Shown here: one piece after another, positions 40,574-44,813 of the stretch | Layout of the letters: the number at the start of each line of letters is the position of its first letter | Position numbering within the stretch: position 1 is the stretch's first letter | Assembly (NCBI RefSeq): GCF_002088975.1 | Contig: NZ_NCST01000068.1 | Location: 1-44,813 of the forward strand | Source: Henriciella aquimarina | Lineage (GTDB): Bacteria > Pseudomonadota > Alphaproteobacteria > Caulobacterales > Hyphomonadaceae | Length of the DNA: 44,813 nt | Reading direction: 5' to 3' | The notes under the pieces: model-generated | Told to the model about the DNA's origin: nothing | Database searches by the model: none | The model's input: only the letters and a program-made list of their open reading frames with translations | Position numbers and translations under genes: made by a program

Positions 40574-42856
40574 ATGAAATCGATCCTGTTTACGTCCACC
40601 TCGCTCGCCTTGCTTGCGGGCCTGGCCATGCCGGCCAGTGCGCAGGACACGAGCGATGAATTGCGCCAGTCGACCATCACGGTCACGCTGCAAAAGCGCG
40701 CGGAAAATCTCCGCGATGTGCCTGTCGCTGTCTCTGCGATCGATGACGCGCTGCTGGACGATCTCGGCCTCGATGAGTTCAGCGAGCTGGCGCGCTATGT
40801 GCCGGGCTTTGAGGTCCAGGAGCAGAGCCCGAACAATCCGGGCTTCGTGATCCGCGGCATTACCTCTGACAGCGGCGAATCCAACATCGAACCGCGCATC
40901 GCCATCTTCCAGGACGGTGTCTCCATCTCTCGCTCGCGTGGCTCCATCGTCGAGCTGTTCGACCTTGAACGCGTCGAGGTGGCGAAAGGCCCGCAGCCGA
41001 CCCTGTTCGGCCGGGGCGCGCTGATCGGCGGGGTGAACGTGATCCAGGCCAAGCCGGAATTCGATTTCTCCGGCCAGGTCACTGCCGGTATCGGCAATTA
41101 TGACGAGCGCTATCTCGACGGCTATGTCACCGGCCCGATTACGGACAAGCTGGCCTTTCGCGTGGCCGGGCGCCTGCGGGAGCGTGATGGCTATGTCGAA
41201 AGCCTCAACCCGGAGGAAGAAGACTTCAACAGCCAGGACATGAAGGCCGTCCGCGCTTCGCTCGCCTTCGAGCCCTCCAGCGAGCTGCGCTTCGACCTGA
41301 TCGCGAACTATCAGAAGGACGAGCCCTCCGGCACGAGCTTCAAGTCGAAGCGTTTCGACCCGCTTCCCGGCCGCTCCTCCGACCCGTGGGAGCCGGCCAA
41401 TCTCAACACGTTCGGGGATTTTCTCGGCGGCAAAAAACTGGGCCTCGAGCGCGAGGTCCGCAGCGTGACCCTGCTCGCCGACTGGACGATCAATGACAAG
41501 CTGTCGCTGACCTCCATCTCCGGCTGGCGGGACTTTGACAGCCTGGAAGTGTTCGATCCCGACGGCTTCGGGCTTGATCTGCTGATTTTCGGGGAAGACG
41601 CCAAGGGCGAGCAGTACAGCCAGGAAGTCCGCCTCAACTATGATGATGGCGGCCGGGTGCGCGGCTTTGTCGGGGCGAGCTATCTCGACGAGGATGGCGA
41701 GCAGGGCGTTCCGCTGACCTTCGATGAGCGCGCCGTCCAGGCGCTTCTCGGCGGCTTCCTCACCCCGCCGAACGCGCCGCCGGCGAGTGCCTTCCCGGAC
41801 ATCAACCTCACCGCCTTCCAGCAGTCTGGCGGCACGCTGGTCGTTCCGCTGAAGCCGATCCACGAGGAGATGTACACCAATTACGGTGAGACCCAGGCGA
41901 TCGACGTCTTCGCCGATGGCACGGTCGATCTCACCGACCGCTTCCAGCTCACCGCCGGCGTTCGCTACACCACCGAGGACAAGACCAGCGGCCTGATCGT
42001 CGACCTGCTGAATGGGCCGAGCGCGCTGACCGGGGCGGGGCTTTTCGTGCAGCCGTCGAACGGCCTCATGGAAGAGAGCAAGACTTTCGACGACCTCACC
42101 TGGCGGGCGGCGGCGAAATATGAGCTGACCGGCACGGTGAACCTGTTCGCCAACTATGCGCGCGGGCGCCGGCCGGAAGTTATCACGGCTTCGGCCTCCG
42201 CGCCCTCGGCGGGGTTTGCCATCCTTGATGCGGAGATCGTCGACGCCTATGAAGCCGGCATCAAGGGCGTCTTCCTCAATGGCGCGCTCAATTTCGACGC
42301 CTCGGCCTTCTATTACGACTACAGCAATTTCCAGTCGACCGAGATCACCGAAGAGGGCCTGATCGAGCCGATCAATGCCGGCGATGCCAAGGCCGAAGGC
42401 ATCGAGGCCCAGGCCAACTGGATCGCCAGCGACTGGCTGAACCTCGTCGCCTCCTATGGCTACAACCACGCCCGCTTCGACGAGGACGAGGCTGCGCCCT
42501 ATAGCGGCAACAAGCTGCGCCTTTCGCCGGACCACAAGGCGAGCGTCTCGGCGCGCATCCTGCTGGCCGATGCCGGTTTCGGCGAGGTGACGCTGGTGCC
42601 GAGCTATACCTGGCAGTCGGAGGTCTATTTCGACAATACCGAGCGCGACCTGATCAGCCAGGACCCCTACGGCCTGCTCAATCTCAACCTCCAGCTCGAC
42701 CTGGAAAACGGCTTCGGCGTGGAGGCCTATGTCACCAATATGCTCGGCGAGGAATACATCATCGACGCGGGCAATACCGGTGACGGTTTCGGCATTCCGA
42801 CCTTCATTTCCGGCGCGCCGACCTTCTTCGGGGCGCGGGTCCGCAAGGCCTTCTAG
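40574..42856 (+). CDS. TonB-dependent outer-membrane receptor
   Basis: A 760-residue receptor with signal peptide (to ASAQ). A TonB-box-like start STITVTLQKRAENLRDVPVAVS, plug domain to about residue 165 (YVPGFEVQEQSPNNPGFVIRG, VEVAKGPQPTLFGRGALIGGVN), then a 22-strand-type barrel ending in aromatic F (RVRKAF). It imports a large or scarce nutrient with TonB energy; siderophore versus sugar cannot be decided. The motif style is common in Sphingomonadales/Caulobacterales receptors. GGAG precedes the ATG. No Fur-like box seen in the 200-bp upstream gap. Confidence 0.93.
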   Translation: MKSILFTSTSLALLAGLAMPASAQDTSDELRQSTITVTLQKRAENLRDVPVAVSAIDDALLDDLGLDEFSELARYVPGFEVQEQSPNNPGFVIRGITSDSGESNIEPRIAIFQDGVSISRSRGSIVELFDLERVEVAKGPQPTLFGRGALIGGVNVIQAKPEFDFSGQVTAGIGNYDERYLDGYVTGPITDKLAFRVAGRLRERDGYVESLNPEEEDFNSQDMKAVRASLAFEPSSELRFDLIANYQKDEPSGTSFKSKRFDPLPGRSSDPWEPANLNTFGDFLGGKKLGLEREVRSVTLLADWTINDKLSLTSISGWRDFDSLEVFDPDGFGLDLLIFGEDAKGEQYSQEVRLNYDDGGRVRGFVGASYLDEDGEQGVPLTFDERAVQALLGGFLTPPNAPPASAFPDINLTAFQQSGGTLVVPLKPIHEEMYTNYGETQAIDVFADGTVDLTDRFQLTAGVRYTTEDKTSGLIVDLLNGPSALTGAGLFVQPSNGLMEESKTFDDLTWRAAAKYELTGTVNLFANYARGRRPEVITASASAPSAGFAILDAEIVDAYEAGIKGVFLNGALNFDASAFYYDYSNFQSTEITEEGLIEPINAGDAKAEGIEAQANWIASDWLNLVASYGYNHARFDEDEAAPYSGNKLRLSPDHKASVSARILLADAGFGEVTLVPSYTWQSEVYFDNTERDLISQDPYGLLNLNLQLDLENGFGVEAYVTNMLGEEYIIDAGNTGDGFGIPTFISGAPTFFGARVRKAF

Positions 42857-42983
42857 AGGCGACGGGAACAGGGGACAGAACGGCCCCTGACGGAGCGGTT
42901 CCGGCGCCGGGGGCCATGGCTGGCCGGGGCCGCTCCGAATCCGCCTTGATCTTCACCGCAGAGGGCCAACATACACCGCTGAC

Positions 42984-43451
42984 ATGAGCATCTCCATCGA
43001 GCTGGCCGACCTTGAGGCGGAAGACGTTGTGAGCCTGATCCGGGCCCACAAGGCGCTGATGCTCGAGACTTCCCCGCCCGAAAGCTCGCATGCGCTGCAG
43101 ATCGACGGGCTGAAACAGCCGGGCATCACCGTCTGGGCGATGCGCGAGGGCCATGGCGTGCTCATCGGCTGCGGCGCGCTGAAGACCTTGTCCGGCGGGC
43201 GCTCCGGCGAGATCAAGTCGATGCACACCGTCGCCCAGCTGCGCCGGGGCGGGCTCGGCCGGCAGATGCTTTCCCACCTGATCGCAGAGGCCCGCGCGCG
43301 CTACTGGTCCGCGCTCTATCTCGAGACCGGGGCCCAGGACGCCTTCTACCCCGCCCGCAAGCTCTATGAGCGCCACGGTTTTGCCTATTGCGGGCCGTTC
43401 GAGGGCTATCGGGAGGACCGGAACTCGGTCTTCATGCGGCTGGACCTGTAG
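42984..43451 (+). CDS. GNAT-family N-acetyltransferase
   Basis: A 155-residue acetyltransferase. The acetyl-CoA loop is AQLRRGGLGRQMLSHLI (Q/R-x-x-G-x-G/A), followed by strand SALYLETGAQDAFYPARKLYERHGF and a C-terminal strand. It resembles small-molecule or peptide N-acetyltransferases of the PhnO/YiiD group; substrate unknown. It is the last protein gene before the extragenic repeats and IS copy 2. Confidence 0.9.
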   Translation: MSISIELADLEAEDVVSLIRAHKALMLETSPPESSHALQIDGLKQPGITVWAMREGHGVLIGCGALKTLSGGRSGEIKSMHTVAQLRRGGLGRQMLSHLIAEARARYWSALYLETGAQDAFYPARKLYERHGFAYCGPFEGYREDRNSVFMRLDL

Positions 43452-43492
43452 GCCGCACGGGGTTTTGTGCGAGGCCATCCGCGCCGCTCATG

Positions 43493-43562
43493 CCGGCGAA
43501 GGCCGGGACCTCGTGAAACCGGGCGGACCGCTTCAATGGCATGAGATCCCGGCCTTCGCCGG
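43493..43562. repeat. Large inverted repeat after the GNAT gene
   Basis: CCGGCGAAGGCCGGGA (43493-43508) and its exact complement at 43547-43562 form a 16-bp stem with a 38-nt loop; after one mismatch 3 more bp can pair (CTC/GAG). The arm is a sequence type often repeated between genes in alphaproteobacteria. It may act as a terminator-like block or as a mobile REP-like unit. Confidence 0.75.
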
Positions 43563-43640
43563 GAAGATCGGCCCGTGGAGGCAGCACCAGCGGCCGCAGA
43601 CTCCGGTGGGAGCGCGGCAGGAAAATGTCGGGATGGAAGC

Positions 43641-43674
43641 GCTCATGGTGAGCGAAGTCGAACCACGAGCGCGG
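43641..43674. repeat. Variant REP copy with altered IS target
   Basis: Reads GCTCAT-GG-TGAGCGAAG then TCGAACCACGAGCGCGG, the same unit as the REP at 19461-19494 in the opposite sense, but with CC of the target replaced by GG and a matching change GG to CC on the other arm. The compensating changes show that pairing of the arms is conserved. Lacks the IS110 target core. Confidence 0.8.
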
Positions 43675-43693
43675 ATATCGTGAGCCCGGCCCC

Positions 43694-43713
43694 CGTCCTT
43701 CGACTTCGCTCAG
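43694..43713. repeat. REP half interrupted by IS110 copy 2
   Basis: CGTCCTTCGACTTCGCTCAG is the first arm and loop of the REP, stopping at the AG core where the insertion sequence begins. The missing end (GGATGAG, sharing the core) appears at the far side of the element, 44806-44813. Confidence 0.88.
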
Positions 43714-44630
43714 CAACTGTATTGGATGTCATGTTTTCTGAGTTTTGCGTTGAGGATTGTGAGGAGTTTTCTGGCGATAGCGATGAGGGCGAGCTTTGGA
43801 GGTTTTCCAGCGGTTCGCATGGCGCAGTAGGTCTGCTTGAGCCTTGGGTGATGGCGCGAGGCTGAGAGGGCGGCGAGGTAGAGTGCTTCGCGCACCCTTG
43901 CGCGCCCGCCCCAGACCCGGCGTTTTCCCCTGAAGCTTCCGCTTTCATGGGCATGGGGAGCAAGGCCTGCAAGGGCTGCGATGGGTCTTCGGGCCAGGTG
44001 TCCGAGCTCTGGCAGGAAGGCGAGCAGGGCTGCGGTTGTGACCGGTCCGACGCCCGGTTCGCTGGCGATGAGGCGGGCCCGGCCAGCCAGGGTGTCATCG
44101 GCCTCGATATGGACCGCGATCTCCTTGTCCATGGTGACGATCTGTCGGGTCAGGCCTGCGATCCTGGCTTTCAGCCGCCGCACCAGCGGGCCGCAGCGAT
44201 AGCGTTCGAGCTGGTTGAGACAGGCTTTTCGGGCTTCAACAAGATCATGCCGGTAGGCGTGAAGCTCGCGCAGGACCTGCACGCCGGGTGCGGGTGGGAC
44301 GTGCACCGGCAGGCTGATCTGGCCGGCCATGGCCGACAGGAGCCGGGCATCGACACGGTCTGTCTTGGCCAGCACGCCAGAGGCGCGGGCAAACTCGCGC
44401 GCCTGGCGCGGGTTGACCCGGTACATCCGCACGCCAGCCTGGCTCATCGCCCGTTCGAGCGCTTCGCCATAAGGGCCTGTGGCCTCGAAGACGATGGATG
44501 GGGGAGCCAGCAGACAGAGGGTATCGAGCCCTGCCGCATCATTGGACAGCCGGTGAAAGCAGCCGTCACGCGGATCGAAGACATCGAGATGCGTCTTGGA
44601 AATATCGACGCCGAGAGCAGGGTGTGACAT
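43710..44630 (-). CDS. IS110-family transposase (RNA-guided recombinase), copy 2
   Basis: A 306-residue protein identical in sequence to the copy at 184-1104, with the same DEDD residues (D9, E49, D91/D94) and S230 in the C-terminal domain. Its stop codon lies at 43710-43712 and is again formed from the host REP sequence: T from the core and GA from the flank. The two proteins can act on either copy. No frameshift or truncation. Confidence 0.95.
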   Translation of the reverse strand: MSHPALGVDISKTHLDVFDPRDGCFHRLSNDAAGLDTLCLLAPPSIVFEATGPYGEALERAMSQAGVRMYRVNPRQAREFARASGVLAKTDRVDARLLSAMAGQISLPVHVPPAPGVQVLRELHAYRHDLVEARKACLNQLERYRCGPLVRRLKARIAGLTRQIVTMDKEIAVHIEADDTLAGRARLIASEPGVGPVTTAALLAFLPELGHLARRPIAALAGLAPHAHESGSFRGKRRVWGGRARVREALYLAALSASRHHPRLKQTYCAMRTAGKPPKLALIAIARKLLTILNAKLRKHDIQYSC

Positions 44631-44805
44631 GAAGAAAATCCTGTCCTTGTCATACGGGGTCGGCTGTCACCGCCCCTGGCAACTGTTCAGGCGACACAAC
44701 TGTCGTACCCGGCAGGCGAGCCCCTGGCTGAGCCACGATCCGTCAAATCAAGGATGAGAACGGGGTCTCGCCTGCCACCCCTCTATCGCACACTTCAAAC
44801 AGACA
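43714..44805 (-). mobile_element. IS110-group insertion sequence, copy 2
   Basis: Same 1092-bp element as copy 1 in inverse orientation; every coordinate mirrors as 44814 minus that of copy 1. Flanked by AG at 43712-43713 and 44806-44807 (CT on the element's strand), i.e. the duplicated or shared core dinucleotide. Sequence compared at the ends and coding start is identical. Confidence 0.9.
44640..44776 (-). ncRNA. Candidate bridge RNA of IS110 copy 2
   Basis: Mirror of 38-174: the target guides lie at 44751-44758 (CTCATCCT on the minus strand) and 44728-44733 (GCTCAG), and the donor guides at 44679-44686 and 44646-44651. Both guides match the flanks of this insertion as well (AG core at 43712-43713, CTCATCCT at 44806-44813). 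Confidence 0.82.
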
Positions 44806-44813
44806 AGGATGAG

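Noticed and set aside
43432-43716. Small protein starting MLSEVEG on the minus strand
   Set aside because: Its frame is made of REP and inverted-repeat sequence; LSEVEG is the usual false translation of this repeat.
1-44813. A 44.8-kb composite transposon bounded by inverted IS110 copies
   Set aside because: The cargo is core chromosome (typA, rpmH, rnpA, yidC, yihA, tRNA) with uniform composition, and IS110 does not mobilise segments by paired ends. A contig ending in a shared repeat is simpler.
1-44813. CRISPR array or prophage
   Set aside because: No regularly spaced direct repeats, cas genes, phage structural genes or integrase were seen.

Overview
The window reads as high-GC chromosomal DNA from an alphaproteobacterium. 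The order rpmH-rnpA-yidC-yihA, the outer-membrane and lipoprotein content, the tRNA-Arg(ACG) gene and the protein styles (LemA/DUF2207, a CoxE-type VWA protein, a TonB receptor, an S9 peptidase) would fit a Hyphomonadaceae/Maricaulales-like lineage. That placement is inference from protein style only. Nearly all genes are ordinary chromosomal genes. There is no prophage, plasmid replication gene, integrase or CRISPR array.

Both edges are occupied by the same IS110-group insertion sequence in opposite orientation (9-1100 on +, 43714-44805 on -), apparently identical over its whole length. Its left end carries a non-coding region of about 175 nt that folds as a two-loop bridge RNA. The first loop holds CTCATCCT and GCTCAG, which match the left flank and (as reverse complement) the right flank of the insertion site. 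The second loop holds ACAGTTGC and GACAAG, which match the element's own right and left ends. The element sits inside a short repetitive extragenic palindrome (REP) with a CT core. An unoccupied REP with the full 12-nt target lies at 19461-19494, and a variant REP lacking the CC of the target lies next to copy 2. The transposase stop codon is completed by the target DNA. This RNA-guided element and its REP target are the most interesting content of the window.

Layout: 1163-2202 sdpI/sdpR-like immunity-repressor pair; 2278-7020 channel-like membrane protein, PfpI-family protein, PH-domain membrane protein, typA/bipA, secreted SRPBCC protein, GNAT; 7030-9117 secreted S9 peptidase; 9299-9475 a candidate free-standing small RNA with its own promoter and terminator; 9617-13155 exported DJ-1-like protein, then membrane protein/methyltransferase/DUF3445 operon and an EVE protein; 13164-15164 MarR-GNAT fusion with a perfect 20-bp operator, GmhB-like phosphatase, small Gly-rich protein; 15228-18912 MFS exporter and the lemA-DUF2207 pair; 19068-21957 small unknown gene behind a Fur-like box, crotonase, DUF4336 protein and alpha/beta hydrolase; 22036-26581 a co-directional VWA/TerB/coiled-coil/TPR-lipoprotein cluster; 26784-28659 baeRF-like protein, membrane protein, tRNA-Arg; 28713-31590 divergent P1 peptidase and gamma-glutamyltransferase lipoprotein; 31587-35251 TVP38 protein, MerA-like flavoprotein and histidine kinase in one operon; 35410-38553 ribosome/RNase P/membrane insertion/GTPase cluster; 38568-43451 two Tyr-rich lipoproteins around a DUF1697 gene, TonB receptor and GNAT; 43493-43713 extragenic repeats leading into IS copy 2.

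The window is exactly mirror-symmetric at its ends (base x of copy 1 equals base 44814-x of copy 2), which looks more like an assembly contig ending in a shared repeat than a composite transposon. Start codons given below were chosen from ribosome-binding sites and domain starts, so several differ from the longest possible reading frame. Between 10340 and 10523 and between 40374 and 40573 I see no gene.
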